From the NCBI GenBank assembly GCA_045430345.1, contig JAILXT010000001.1:434001-498000 (forward strand): a stretch of 64,000 nt of DNA, given 5' to 3'. The position numbers and the translations under genes were made by a program. The notes under the pieces were generated by a model. It saw only the letters and a list, made by a program, of their open reading frames with translations. It was not told where the DNA came from and ran no database searches. How positions within the stretch are numbered: the first letter of the stretch is position 1; the number at the start of each line of letters is the position of its first letter. This document shows positions 52,784 to 62,300 of this stretch, piece after piece. Source of the stretch: Agarilytica sp045430345. Lineage in GTDB: Bacteria; Pseudomonadota; Gammaproteobacteria; Pseudomonadales; Cellvibrionaceae.

Positions 52784-55700
52784 ATGAAAAAAATCTTGGG
52801 GTTTTTCTTACATCCAATCACCATTTCAGTGTTTGGTTTGATCCTTATTTCGCTATTGGTATGGTTCGCTGGGCCGCATATTAAATTCGGCGAAAATAAT
52901 GCGGCGCCATTGGCAGAAGTTACCACGCGTCTTATTGTTATTATGGTGATTCTCGTCTTATGGGGGTTAAATAACTTACGTATCCAACTTAAGGCAAAGA
53001 AAAACAATAAAGAATTGGTTGAAGATCTAGAAGAAAATCAGGCCGAACTTCAAAAAAATGCTGAAAGTGGAAAAGCCGCGGAAGAAATTCAACAACTAAA
53101 TCAACGTTTTAACCAAGCATTATCAACGTTAAAAAACCTAAAGTTCAGCGGTCGTGGAGCTAAAAAGGCACTCTACGAACTGCCTTGGTATATTATTGTC
53201 GGCCCTCCCGGTTCAGGGAAGACAACCGCGTTGGTCAACTCAGGTTTAGAATTCCCACTCGCTGAGCAATTTGGTAAAGGTGCGCTACAAGGTGTTGGTG
53301 GAACTCGGAATTGCGATTGGTGGTTTACCAACTCCGCGGTTCTTATCGATACGGCAGGGCGTTACACCACTCAAGACAGTCATCGGGTCGTGGATAGTTC
53401 TGCGTGGGAAGGGTTTCTTTCGCTGCTTAAACGAAATCGACGACGACGTCCTATTAACGGTGCAATTGTTGCGATTAGCTTGCAAGATCTTCTTACGCAA
53501 ACGGAAGAGGAGCGTATTCAACACGCTAAAACGATACGGTTGCGTTTAGATGAGTTGATGGAAAAACTAGAGATTCGTTTTCCGATATACCTCATGTTTA
53601 CCAAGGTTGATTTAGTCTCGGGGTTTCGTGAATTTTTTGAAGATCTGGGTAAAGATGATCGTGATCAAGTGTGGGGTGTATCGCTACCGAATGCGCCTAA
53701 GCCGATGCAGGGTCCAGACTTTGATTACTTTAGTAATGAATTCAGCCAGCTTATTAATCGATTATATAATCGCGTGTTATGGCGTGTTCACCAGGAGAGG
53801 AATGTTCAACGGCGTGCGAATATCTATGGTTTTCCTCAGCAAATGGAAAACCTTAAAAGCATTGCAGATGCTTTTGTTAAACAAACTTTTGTAAAGAACC
53901 GCTATAAGTATCAGCCGTATCTTCGTGGTGTCTATTTTTCGAGTGGAACCCAGGATGGAACCCCCATTGATCGATTAATGAGTGCCATTTCTGCCAATTT
54001 CGGTTTTTCGCGTGAAAGTGCTCAAACGCCGTCTCAACAAGGCCGCAGTTTCTTTTTGACGCGCCTATTTCAGGAAGTTATTTTCCCTGAGTCCGAATTG
54101 GTCGGGAGTAATGCGCGTTACGAAGCCTTTATGCGCTGGGGGCAACGCGCGTCGATTTTAGGGTTAAGCGTCGTTACCATTCTTATTTTGATTGCCTGGA
54201 GTGGCAGTGTTACACGTAACAAAATGTTTATGTCGGATGTTGGGGAGTATATTGCCGAATTTAAAGAAGGTGAAAAACGTGTAAGCCCTTGGAATAAGGA
54301 TATTCGTGCGGTGTTGCCACCATTAAATGCGTTGGCTAAAGCGAGCATTGTGTACGATCAAGATAAGCACCCCTGGTTATCCGGTGTCGGTCTGTACGAT
54401 GATCGAGTGGATAAAGAAGCGGACCTTGCATATGAGACACATCTCAAGACCTTATTTTTCCCCCGTATTATCCAGATCTTAGAAGATGAATTGGATAAGG
54501 GGCATGAAGGCGGCGACCTCTACAATACGTTCCGTTTATACATGATGTTAAACAAACGAGATAAATTTGAAAAAGTCTTGTTGGTCAACTGGTTTACGGA
54601 TATGTGGGGCCTGAAGTATCAAGGGGAAGCGACTCGCCGGCAAGAGTTGGCGCTGCACTTAGAGTCCTTACTTGATTTGGATTTGATGCCGATAGAATTA
54701 AATCCGCGCATTGTTAAACAGACACGCCGTTCATTACTTCAAGTGCCGGTGTCTCAGCGAGTGTATGCGCGAATCAAGTCGAACCCAGCATTTATGCAGA
54801 AAGTGAACTTGTTGAATTTGTTGGGCGAGTCAGCGTCTACGACGTTTAATATCGATGGGTCAGTAAAAAAATCATTGTCGATGCCGATTTTGTTCACGAT
54901 CGATGGCTACGAAAATGTTGATTTTTCTGAAGATTCAGAATTGCTTTCGGACGTTGTGAATGAACGTTGGGTCTTGGACGACGATGATTCAGAACGTGTG
55001 GACTTTATAGAAGAAGACCTAGCTGATCTGAGCAAGCGTGTAAAAGATCATTACTACGCGGATTACATTAAGCAATGGGTGCGTGTTTATAAGCAGCTCG
55101 ATGTTGCAGAATTCCGCAGTTTACGCCACGCAAACGACGTATTAATGAGCATGACAGACCCTGTCTATTCGCCTTTGCGCTCAGCCCTAGAGCTGGGGGT
55201 CGCCAATACACAGTTGACACCGCCAGTTGCAGCGGCAGAACTGGCTGCTGAGCATGGGCGAGGGCGGGTGAGCCGTCTTGGTCGTTTGGCGAACTTCGCG
55301 GCGAATAATAGAGATACAACAAAGGTCGATAAGCGCTTTAACGAACTGCACATGCTGATGCAGGAATCTTCGCAAGGTACATCTTCGTTTGAAACCTGGG
55401 TGAAGCGCATACAGCAAATGCAGGATTTTCTGGCCGAGATTTCCATGTCGCCAGACCCCGGTAAAAAAGCGTTCGAAATAGCGCGTGATCGTTATAAAAA
55501 TGGTTCCGCGAATCCCGTTGCCTCATTAAAGAATTATGCGAAAAATGCCCCCGACCCGTTAGAGCGTTGGTTGATGTCTCTTGCAGATGAAACGTGGCGG
55601 GTGGTTATGACGACCGCTAGTCAGTATGTGAATGCGCAATGGCATAGCCGTGTGTATATGCCGTATTCCGATACGCTCGCAGGGCGATACCCGTTAAACC

Positions 55701-56332
55701 GCCGCACATCTGACGAATTAGCTCTGTTTGATTTTGTCGAATTCTTTAAGCCCAAGGGTATTGTCGACGGCTTTCATGAAGAGTTCATCAAGCCTTTTGT
55801 TGATCCAAATAATAATTGGTCTAACCGTGTGGTTGATAACTACAGTATTGGTTTTTCATCATCGTCGATCAGCCAGGTGCGTCGTGCGCTACGTATTAAG
55901 GATGTCTTTTTCCGTTCGAACCCCGAGTCTCCTACTATTGGCGTCGAGCTGAAGCCTCATAGCATGAATGCCAAGCACGCGAAGTTCATTTTAGATGTAG
56001 CCGATACTCGGGTTACCTATAAACACGGACCGAAATTCTGGAAGCCGGTATCTTGGTCGGGCGATGATGAAGGAAAACGCATTCGCATCGCAATAGAAGA
56101 TCTGAACGGGAGCTTACACGAACAAACTTTTTCCGGGCCGTGGGCGTGGTTTAGGTTGATGGATGCCTCCACGATTAAGAAGACCAGCCGCTCCAATGTT
56201 TACCGTATTACCTTTTCTGCGGGTAGTCGTGGGGGAGAGCATACGATCGTCTACGAAGGAAAGACTAAAAGTGTGAATCACCCATTGAGTAATAGCTTGC
56301 TAGCAGCGTTTAAAGCACCGGAGTCTCTTTGA
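52784..56332 (+). CDS. tssM: T6SS inner-membrane protein TssM (IcmF)
   Basis: 1182 residues. Membrane helices near 11-30, 50-67 and 455-475. Cytoplasmic NTPase part with Walker A GPPGSGKT at 140-147, then a GVGGTRNCDWWFTNSAVLIDTAGRYTTQD segment. The long periplasmic part ends in the IcmF C-terminal domain, which contacts TssJ. Its stop overlaps the tagF ATG by one base. Confidence 0.96.
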   Translation: MKKILGFFLHPITISVFGLILISLLVWFAGPHIKFGENNAAPLAEVTTRLIVIMVILVLWGLNNLRIQLKAKKNNKELVEDLEENQAELQKNAESGKAAEEIQQLNQRFNQALSTLKNLKFSGRGAKKALYELPWYIIVGPPGSGKTTALVNSGLEFPLAEQFGKGALQGVGGTRNCDWWFTNSAVLIDTAGRYTTQDSHRVVDSSAWEGFLSLLKRNRRRRPINGAIVAISLQDLLTQTEEERIQHAKTIRLRLDELMEKLEIRFPIYLMFTKVDLVSGFREFFEDLGKDDRDQVWGVSLPNAPKPMQGPDFDYFSNEFSQLINRLYNRVLWRVHQERNVQRRANIYGFPQQMENLKSIADAFVKQTFVKNRYKYQPYLRGVYFSSGTQDGTPIDRLMSAISANFGFSRESAQTPSQQGRSFFLTRLFQEVIFPESELVGSNARYEAFMRWGQRASILGLSVVTILILIAWSGSVTRNKMFMSDVGEYIAEFKEGEKRVSPWNKDIRAVLPPLNALAKASIVYDQDKHPWLSGVGLYDDRVDKEADLAYETHLKTLFFPRIIQILEDELDKGHEGGDLYNTFRLYMMLNKRDKFEKVLLVNWFTDMWGLKYQGEATRRQELALHLESLLDLDLMPIELNPRIVKQTRRSLLQVPVSQRVYARIKSNPAFMQKVNLLNLLGESASTTFNIDGSVKKSLSMPILFTIDGYENVDFSEDSELLSDVVNERWVLDDDDSERVDFIEEDLADLSKRVKDHYYADYIKQWVRVYKQLDVAEFRSLRHANDVLMSMTDPVYSPLRSALELGVANTQLTPPVAAAELAAEHGRGRVSRLGRLANFAANNRDTTKVDKRFNELHMLMQESSQGTSSFETWVKRIQQMQDFLAEISMSPDPGKKAFEIARDRYKNGSANPVASLKNYAKNAPDPLERWLMSLADETWRVVMTTASQYVNAQWHSRVYMPYSDTLAGRYPLNRRTSDELALFDFVEFFKPKGIVDGFHEEFIKPFVDPNNNWSNRVVDNYSIGFSSSSISQVRRALRIKDVFFRSNPESPTIGVELKPHSMNAKHAKFILDVADTRVTYKHGPKFWKPVSWSGDDEGKRIRIAIEDLNGSLHEQTFSGPWAWFRLMDASTIKKTSRSNVYRITFSAGSRGGEHTIVYEGKTKSVNHPLSNSLLAAFKAPESL

Positions 56333-57054
56333 TGAACGAAAACCTCACTGGGTTATTCGGTAAGTTACCGGCTCACGGTGATTTTATTTACCGTGACTTA
56401 CCAACGGGCTTTATTAATGTGTGGGACGAGTGGTTGCAAGGATACGTTGCCAGTGCCCAAGAGCAATTGGGTGAGCGTTGGCTGGAGCTTTATTTGGTTA
56501 GCCCAATATGGCGCTTCGCTTTTTCTGAAGGGGTCGTAGACGGCAATGTTTGGGCGGGGATAATGCTTCCTAGTGTTGACCGGGTTGGCCGTTATTTTCC
56601 GTTTTCTGTCGTGACTAAATTACCTGGTGATACCAACCCCGTAGACTTTATCTGTACGCGGCGTAACTGGTATCAAGCAATGGAAGACGCTGCGCTGAAT
56701 GCCCTAGATGGCCAGCTCGCCATTGAAGAATTGGTTGAAGAGTTAAATGATAGTTTTCCAATGAAGAACGATACCTATCGTAGAGGGGTTACCTTGGATA
56801 CCCCTTCAAAAATGATGATCCCACTTAGTAGTAATGAACAAGCTCCAAATACTGTATTGCCATATATGTTAGATGCCTGTTTATCCTCATCTATGCAAAG
56901 CTATAGTGTGTGGAGTACCTCTGGCTCTGAAATGATTCATCCCGGTATGTTTGTTAGCAAAGGTTTGCCCGCGTTAAATAGTGTTGCAGCGATGCTGGAT
57001 GGCTGTTGGGATCAATGGCAATGGCAACAACCCTTTAATTTAGCAACCGCTTAA
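56332..57054 (+). CDS. tagF: T6SS regulator TagF
   Basis: 240 residues from the ATG overlapping the tssM stop (TGATG type). Diagnostic start GLFGKLPAHGDFIYRDLP, then SPIWRFAFSEG and VGRYFPFSVV. TagF represses T6SS at the post-translational level by binding Fha in several bacteria. Next to pppA and ppkA, as often. Confidence 0.93.
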   Translation: MNENLTGLFGKLPAHGDFIYRDLPTGFINVWDEWLQGYVASAQEQLGERWLELYLVSPIWRFAFSEGVVDGNVWAGIMLPSVDRVGRYFPFSVVTKLPGDTNPVDFICTRRNWYQAMEDAALNALDGQLAIEELVEELNDSFPMKNDTYRRGVTLDTPSKMMIPLSSNEQAPNTVLPYMLDACLSSSMQSYSVWSTSGSEMIHPGMFVSKGLPALNSVAAMLDGCWDQWQWQQPFNLATA

Positions 57055-57070
57055 GATACGGACCCTTTGA

Positions 57071-57826
57071 ATGAACGATACAACCTTTAGACGCCCCGTT
57101 GCCTGGAAGAGTTTCTCTTTGAGTGATGTGGGTTGTGTGCGAGAGGTAAACGAAGACTCGTTGATGGAGTCTGTAGAAAAACAATTATGGGTTGTTGCAG
57201 ATGGCATGGGTGGGCATCAAGTGGGTGATGTTGCTAGCCAGAAAATCATCGAGCTAATTGAGCGCGTAAATCCATATCAAAACCTCAGTGATTATGTTGA
57301 TGAGGTTGAAGATGCTTTACTTAATGCAAACCAAGCGTTGATCGATTTTGCGCGCGAGCATTTTGATTCTCAAACAATGGGCAGTACGGCGGTGTGTTTG
57401 ATCATCAAGCAAAACGTCGGTGTCGCCATGTGGGTGGGTGATTCTCGTTTGTACCGCTATCGTAATAATCAATTACAACAATTGACCCGAGATCATAGCC
57501 AAGTAGAAGAAATGGTGCAGATGGGGCTTATCTCTAAAGAAGAAGCAGAAGTGCACCCCCATAAAAACGTGATTACTCGCGCAGTGGGTGTTGAACCCGA
57601 TTTGTTTGTTGATATTAATGTTTTTAGTACTCAGGTTGGCGATACGTTTTTATTGTGCAGTGATGGTTTGTATAACGCAGTATCCCAAGAGGATGTTGAA
57701 TATATGCTAAGCCACCGCGATGCAGAAGCGTGTGTACTCGATCTAATGAAAACTTCGTTAGAAAATGGCGCGGATGACAATGTTTCGCTGATTGTTGTGA
57801 AGGGCGAGCCAGGAAAACTCAATTGA
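57071..57826 (+). CDS. pppA: T6SS PP2C phosphatase PppA
   Basis: 251 residues. PP2C motifs: VREVNEDS, WVVADGMGGHQVGD (metal-binding Asp), TMGSTAVCLII, MWVGDSRLYRYR, LTRDHS, LLCSDGLYNAVS, DDNVSLIVV. PppA removes phosphate from targets of PpkA (Fha and others) and resets the threonine-phosphorylation switch. Between tagF and ppkA. Confidence 0.94.
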   Translation: MNDTTFRRPVAWKSFSLSDVGCVREVNEDSLMESVEKQLWVVADGMGGHQVGDVASQKIIELIERVNPYQNLSDYVDEVEDALLNANQALIDFAREHFDSQTMGSTAVCLIIKQNVGVAMWVGDSRLYRYRNNQLQQLTRDHSQVEEMVQMGLISKEEAEVHPHKNVITRAVGVEPDLFVDINVFSTQVGDTFLLCSDGLYNAVSQEDVEYMLSHRDAEACVLDLMKTSLENGADDNVSLIVVKGEPGKLN

Positions 57827-57885
57827 TGTCTCAATATGATGCATTATAAAAAATGAATACCTATTGAGCATAAAGCAGTAATTGT

Positions 57886-60738
57886 ATGTCTGAAGACGAT
57901 AAAACCCGCATTAAACCTCCAGAATCTTCAAACGCTGAAGGTAGCCTTGGCGAGCCTAAAGAAACCGAAGTGAAGGCGCTGAGTACAGAGGTCGAGGCTA
58001 AGCGAAAGGCGATTGCGGAGAAAAAAGCGCGAGAATTGGAAAAGCGGTTAGCCGCGATATCGGCTAAGAAAAAAGCGCGCCCGGCCAAAAGGCCGGTTGA
58101 ACATGATGCTCCGACAGCGGTTGAAGGACATACAGCGACATCAACTGAGTCTGACCGAACCCAAATAGACAGCCGTAGGCAAATCCCAGCAAGCGACAAA
58201 ACGCAGATACAACCTAGAGAGCCACTTACATCGCCCGATAAAACCCAAATCAAACCGCGTGGCTCGATTCCTCAGCAAACTAGTGATAGCACGGTTTTTC
58301 AACCGAAAAAGCAAACATCATCAGATGAATTTGTGTCTACAACGGATGAAACTACGCTAAACGAGTTGCCGATTACCGTCCCTAAAAATGGCGGTGGCTT
58401 AGAGGTAGACCGATCAGAATATTTAAAAAGTGGCCATGAGTTACTGAAGAACCGCTTTGTCTTTGAAGAGGTGCTTGGTGCTGGTGGCATGGGGGTTGTG
58501 TATAAAGCAAAAGATTTACTTAAGGTCGAAGCGCAAGACAAAGATCCGTATGTCGCGATTAAAGTACTGAGCGACGATTTTAAGACCCATCCAGAAGCGT
58601 TTATCGCACTTCAGCGAGAGTCACGAAAAACCCAGAAAATTGCGCATCCTAATATTGTGAATGTACATGATTTTGACCGGGATGGTGAAACGGTTTTCAT
58701 GACAATGGAATACCTGGATGGAAAGCCCTTAGATGCGTTGATCGGCCAATATAAAACAACCGGCTTGCCTGAAGAGGATGCTTGGAAAATTTTGGAAGGT
58801 ATCTCTGCTGCACTAATCTATGCCCATGCTCAAAAAATTATTCACTCAGACTTTAAGCCTGGCAATATATTTGTAACGAATCAAAACAATGCAAAGGTGT
58901 TTGATTTTGGTATTGCGCGCGCGGTTGCAAAAGCAGAAGTCCATGAGGAAAGCACCGATGATAAAACAGTCTTTGACGCGGGGAATCTTGGAGCGCTAAC
59001 ACCGGCATACGCTAGCCTGGAAATGTTGGAAGGTAAAGTGCCAGATGTTCGGGATGATATCTATGCTCTTGGTTGCATTGCCTACGAGATGTTTACTGGC
59101 ATGCACCCCTATAACCGTGTGCATGCTGACGAAGCAAAAAGACAAAAATTAAAGCCTAAACGCATTCCGAATATTTCTAAACGACAATGGAAGGTCATTG
59201 AGCGAGCGCTTGCCTTTAAGCGCGAAGATCGTATCGCTACTGTCAGTGAGTTTTGGGAAGGGCTTAATAAAAAACGAGGCACAGGCGTTATTGTCGCTGG
59301 CATAGTCCTCGTGTTGGTGACGGTCATTTCTGTGCTGGCTTACCAAACCTATATTGCGCCTCAGGAGAACAACTTTTCAGAGGATGAGATCCGAAGTGAA
59401 ATTGAACGGAAAGTGTTTATCGAGCAAAACAAGCTGGCACTAGAAGAATTACTGAATTCTTTAGAGTTTACGGATTCATGGGAGCGTAAGATGACCTCGA
59501 CGTACCGTGATTTGGCGAAATTGCTGGGGGCTGAGGATGTGTGGTTATTAGAGCAGCGTCAACGTGTATTTCAGGCGTATTTCGATCATGTAGTATCCTT
59601 GATCGTAAAAGAAGAGTTTGCTCAGGCGCGTAAACGTATAGAGAATGCACGAGCTTATACGGATGACGAGACGAAGCTAAGTGCGATTTTATTGCAAATA
59701 GATGAAGCTGAGACATTAGTCGCGAAGCGTTTAGAGCAAGAAAAACGTGATAAACGAAAAGCAGAAAATGACCAAAAGGCCTTGGCTCAAACAAAAAAAG
59801 CGCAGAAAGAGCGCAATGTGGCTTTCGACGTTGCGCTAGCAACGGTCAACAAACAGTTGCAGTGTCGTAGCAGTATGAATATACGCGATATTGATATCGC
59901 CATTGGCAAGCTGCGTTCACTAAACCTTAGCCGGTACCGTAAGGCTGAAAAGGATATTGTGTCCGCATTGGCTGTGTGTATTAGTAAAATTGGTCGGTCT
60001 TTTCCTGAGCGCGCAGAAGAGTTTAAAAAACGCGCATTGCGTACGTTTCCCAAGAATAAAGTCATTAGTCGCCTCAAAATTGAACCAAAAGACCCATGTG
60101 ATAATGCTTTGGCTGGCCTAGGGGCTCGAGGAAGCCGCGCTATTTGTCGAGATATTTTAAAAAGTGAGGGTGAATCATTTGGTAAGGGGCCTTCTTTGGT
60201 CGTTATTCCCGCTAAAGGAAGCTTGCAGACCTTTGCGATTGGTAAGTTTGAGATAACCATTGACGATTTTAATAAGTTCTGTGAACACAGCGGGGATTGT
60301 GATGTTCGTGCGGCTGAAAACGATAAATTACCTATTACACAGGTAGATGATCATCTTATTGATCAATATTTGAATTGGCTAAGCCGTAAAAGTAAGCGAA
60401 AATACCGTTTGCCCACGCAAGCCGAATGGGTGTATGCCGCGAGGGCAGGAAGCGCTAAACTGGATTCAAACAGAAACTGCCGTTTGGATTCTCGAGGGAT
60501 TAAAAAAGGTGGGGTGCTTATCAAAGCGTCCAGTGGCCAGCAAAATGCCTGGGGGCTGATTAATTATTTAGGTAACGCACGGGAGTTAGTGCAAGGTCGA
60601 GATGGTTTGCTCGCCCTTGGCGGGTCATATGAAACCGCGATAGAAGAGTGCGTTGTCACGAAAAGCGTCCGCCACACAGGTAAGGGAGACAAGTACACCG
60701 GCTTTCGACTTCTTAGGGAAATCGAAGATGAAAAATAG
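57886..60738 (+). CDS. ppkA: T6SS Ser/Thr kinase PpkA with C-terminal FGE-like domain
   Basis: 950 residues. N-terminal 185 residues are disordered and hold repeated D-[KRS]-T motifs (Thr7, Thr92, Thr106, Thr120, Thr136) such as DKTQIKPR and DSTVFQPK. The kinase domain (about 190-460) has the glycine loop LGAGGMG, Lys226 (VAIK), catalytic HSDFKPGN with Asp322 (Ser replaces the usual Arg of HRD) and DFG (340-342), and the activation segment carries DDKTVFD. A membrane helix lies at about 466-488, then a periplasmic coiled-coil and a SUMF1/FGE-type domain (KFEITIDDFNKFCEHSGDC, YRLPTQAEWVYAARAG, YTGFRLLRE) at the end. PpkA phosphorylates T6SS components (Fha; TssL in Agrobacterium) and may sense an envelope signal through its outer part. 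Confidence 0.94.
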   Translation: MSEDDKTRIKPPESSNAEGSLGEPKETEVKALSTEVEAKRKAIAEKKARELEKRLAAISAKKKARPAKRPVEHDAPTAVEGHTATSTESDRTQIDSRRQIPASDKTQIQPREPLTSPDKTQIKPRGSIPQQTSDSTVFQPKKQTSSDEFVSTTDETTLNELPITVPKNGGGLEVDRSEYLKSGHELLKNRFVFEEVLGAGGMGVVYKAKDLLKVEAQDKDPYVAIKVLSDDFKTHPEAFIALQRESRKTQKIAHPNIVNVHDFDRDGETVFMTMEYLDGKPLDALIGQYKTTGLPEEDAWKILEGISAALIYAHAQKIIHSDFKPGNIFVTNQNNAKVFDFGIARAVAKAEVHEESTDDKTVFDAGNLGALTPAYASLEMLEGKVPDVRDDIYALGCIAYEMFTGMHPYNRVHADEAKRQKLKPKRIPNISKRQWKVIERALAFKREDRIATVSEFWEGLNKKRGTGVIVAGIVLVLVTVISVLAYQTYIAPQENNFSEDEIRSEIERKVFIEQNKLALEELLNSLEFTDSWERKMTSTYRDLAKLLGAEDVWLLEQRQRVFQAYFDHVVSLIVKEEFAQARKRIENARAYTDDETKLSAILLQIDEAETLVAKRLEQEKRDKRKAENDQKALAQTKKAQKERNVAFDVALATVNKQLQCRSSMNIRDIDIAIGKLRSLNLSRYRKAEKDIVSALAVCISKIGRSFPERAEEFKKRALRTFPKNKVISRLKIEPKDPCDNALAGLGARGSRAICRDILKSEGESFGKGPSLVVIPAKGSLQTFAIGKFEITIDDFNKFCEHSGDCDVRAAENDKLPITQVDDHLIDQYLNWLSRKSKRKYRLPTQAEWVYAARAGSAKLDSNRNCRLDSRGIKKGGVLIKASSGQQNAWGLINYLGNARELVQGRDGLLALGGSYETAIEECVVTKSVRHTGKGDKYTGFRLLREIEDEK

Positions 60739-60748
60739 TTAGAGTGAT

Positions 60749-61051
60749 ATGCAATCAACTATAAATGATACAGCCTCTGATACGCAGAGGGCCGCTAATA
60801 AAAGTTTTTCGGCGTTGATTAAAATGCTATCGAACGATTATTACAATCATCGTATAAGCTTTAGCGACTATCGCGCGCAGCGACGGGATTTATTGAACAA
60901 AATTGATTTTGCGTTCAATCAAGAGCCTATGCCTTCTGAGAGTACAAGGTCAGATGGTTTCCTTGCTTCTGAGGCCGAGTCGTTACGTTTAGGGGATACG
61001 TTGACGATGCCAGTAAAAGGCATTCTCGACGCGATAAAAAATAAAATTTAA
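60749..61051 (+). CDS. 100-residue protein between ppkA and the exbB-type gene
   Basis: The ATG at 60749 is 10 bases after the ppkA stop. The protein is cytoplasmic by sequence (no signal), with a helical segment FSALIKMLSNDYYNHRISFSDYRAQRRDLLNKIDFAFN that looks like a SHOCT-like or charged helix motif, and a final MPVKGILDAIKNKI. No family recognised. It precedes the proton-channel set by 49 bases and may connect the T6SS kinase to that set, or be a small regulator. Confidence 0.6.
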   Translation: MQSTINDTASDTQRAANKSFSALIKMLSNDYYNHRISFSDYRAQRRDLLNKIDFAFNQEPMPSESTRSDGFLASEAESLRLGDTLTMPVKGILDAIKNKI

Positions 61052-61100
61052 TTTATTCGCTGCAGTAGCGAAAAGACGTTATAGATAATGAGGCAATAAT

Positions 61101-61718
61101 ATGGACTTAATCGAGTTTTTCCAGTCAGGTGGCCCTTTCATGTATGCCATCCTCGTTGTAATGGCGTTGGGCTTAGCGATTGCGCTTGAGCGCTTCCTGT
61201 ATATTACGAAGACACAGGGACGTACAAATAAAATATGGAAAAACCTTTCACCCATGTTAAAGGCCGACGATTTCGATCGTGCTTATGATGCCGTTCAAAC
61301 GGTAAGCTCTCCCTTGGCGACAGTCTTACAATATGGCTTTGCTCGTCATAAAGCACAAGCAAAGCGAGATTTGATTGATGCCGCAATGGAAGAGGGGATT
61401 ATGGAGGTCACGCCAGAATTGGAAGAACGCACTCACTACTTGGCCACGTTAGCTAATATTGCCACTTTACTTGGGCTGTTAGGGACGATCATTGGTCTTA
61501 TTCAAGCATTTACCGCGGTCGCTTCAGCAGACCCAGCTGAGAAGGCAGATCTATTATCCGCCAGTATTTCTGTTGCTATGAATACGACAGCTTTCGGTCT
61601 TGTTGCCGCAATCCCCCTCATTTTAATTCATTCTTATCTCGCAACTCGTACGGCAAGGCTGGTTGATAACCTTGAAATGGCCGCCGTTAAATGCCTCAAT
61701 TTGATTTGTGACGAGTAA
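61101..61718 (+). CDS. MotA/TolQ/ExbB-family proton channel protein
   Basis: 205 residues with GAGG upstream. Three membrane helices: about 13-32, and two near 115-140 and 155-178. The family motif LGLLGTIIGLIQAF (TM2) and MNTTAFGLVAAIPLILIHSYL (TM3) are clear. It forms the pentameric stator channel that uses the proton gradient together with ExbD-type partners, here two. Related to AglR/GltR and to ExbB. First of a four-gene set. Confidence 0.9.
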   Translation: MDLIEFFQSGGPFMYAILVVMALGLAIALERFLYITKTQGRTNKIWKNLSPMLKADDFDRAYDAVQTVSSPLATVLQYGFARHKAQAKRDLIDAAMEEGIMEVTPELEERTHYLATLANIATLLGLLGTIIGLIQAFTAVASADPAEKADLLSASISVAMNTTAFGLVAAIPLILIHSYLATRTARLVDNLEMAAVKCLNLICDE

Positions 61719-61727
61719 GCTAAAAGG

Positions 61728-62300
61728 ATGAAACTCGGGCGTAAAAAACGTAATCGCATGGAAGACACGGTAGAGCTGAATATCACCGCGTTTCTTAATT
61801 TAATGGTGATTCTCGTTCCCTTCCTTCTAATAACGGCCGTTTTTTCACGGATGACGGTGCTGGAACTCAACTTGCCTGCTCTGGACGCTCAATCGAAAGA
61901 CAATCAAGAAATTAAGTTACAGCTTCAAGTCGTTATCACTGAAGAAAGCTTGGTAGTTAAAGATGCAAACCTAGGGGAGTTTAAGCGCATTAGTTTAAAA
62001 GACGAAGGTGAGCTTATTGCAGACAAGCAGCGTTATGTCTGGAAGCCGCTGAGTGAGATATTATTAGAGTTAAAGCGACGGTTTCCTGAAGAGCAAAGTA
62101 TTGCATTACTATTGGATCGCAGTGTCAGCTATAAAACAATGATTGAGGTTATGGATCGGGTGCGAGTTACGGATATTGTGCAAGCTGCTAGCCTCGAAAC
62201 GGTTGAGTTATTTCCTCAGGTATCGATAGGTGACCTGCCTCTGGATGATGTTGTGACCGACGAAGTGCTTCAAGATACAGTGGCAGAGGGCGCACAATAA
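61728..62300 (+). CDS. ExbD/TolR-family protein lacking the usual membrane aspartate
   Basis: 190 residues. One N-terminal membrane helix (about 17-38). Where ExbD has INVTPFID with the proton-carrying Asp, this protein has LNITAFLN: Asn24 takes the Asp place. The rest is a periplasmic domain with the EQSIALLLDRSVSYKTMIEVMDRVR segment typical of ExbD/TolR. Overlaps the next ExbD gene by one base. Confidence 0.88.
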   Translation: MKLGRKKRNRMEDTVELNITAFLNLMVILVPFLLITAVFSRMTVLELNLPALDAQSKDNQEIKLQLQVVITEESLVVKDANLGEFKRISLKDEGELIADKQRYVWKPLSEILLELKRRFPEEQSIALLLDRSVSYKTMIEVMDRVRVTDIVQAASLETVELFPQVSIGDLPLDDVVTDEVLQDTVAEGAQ

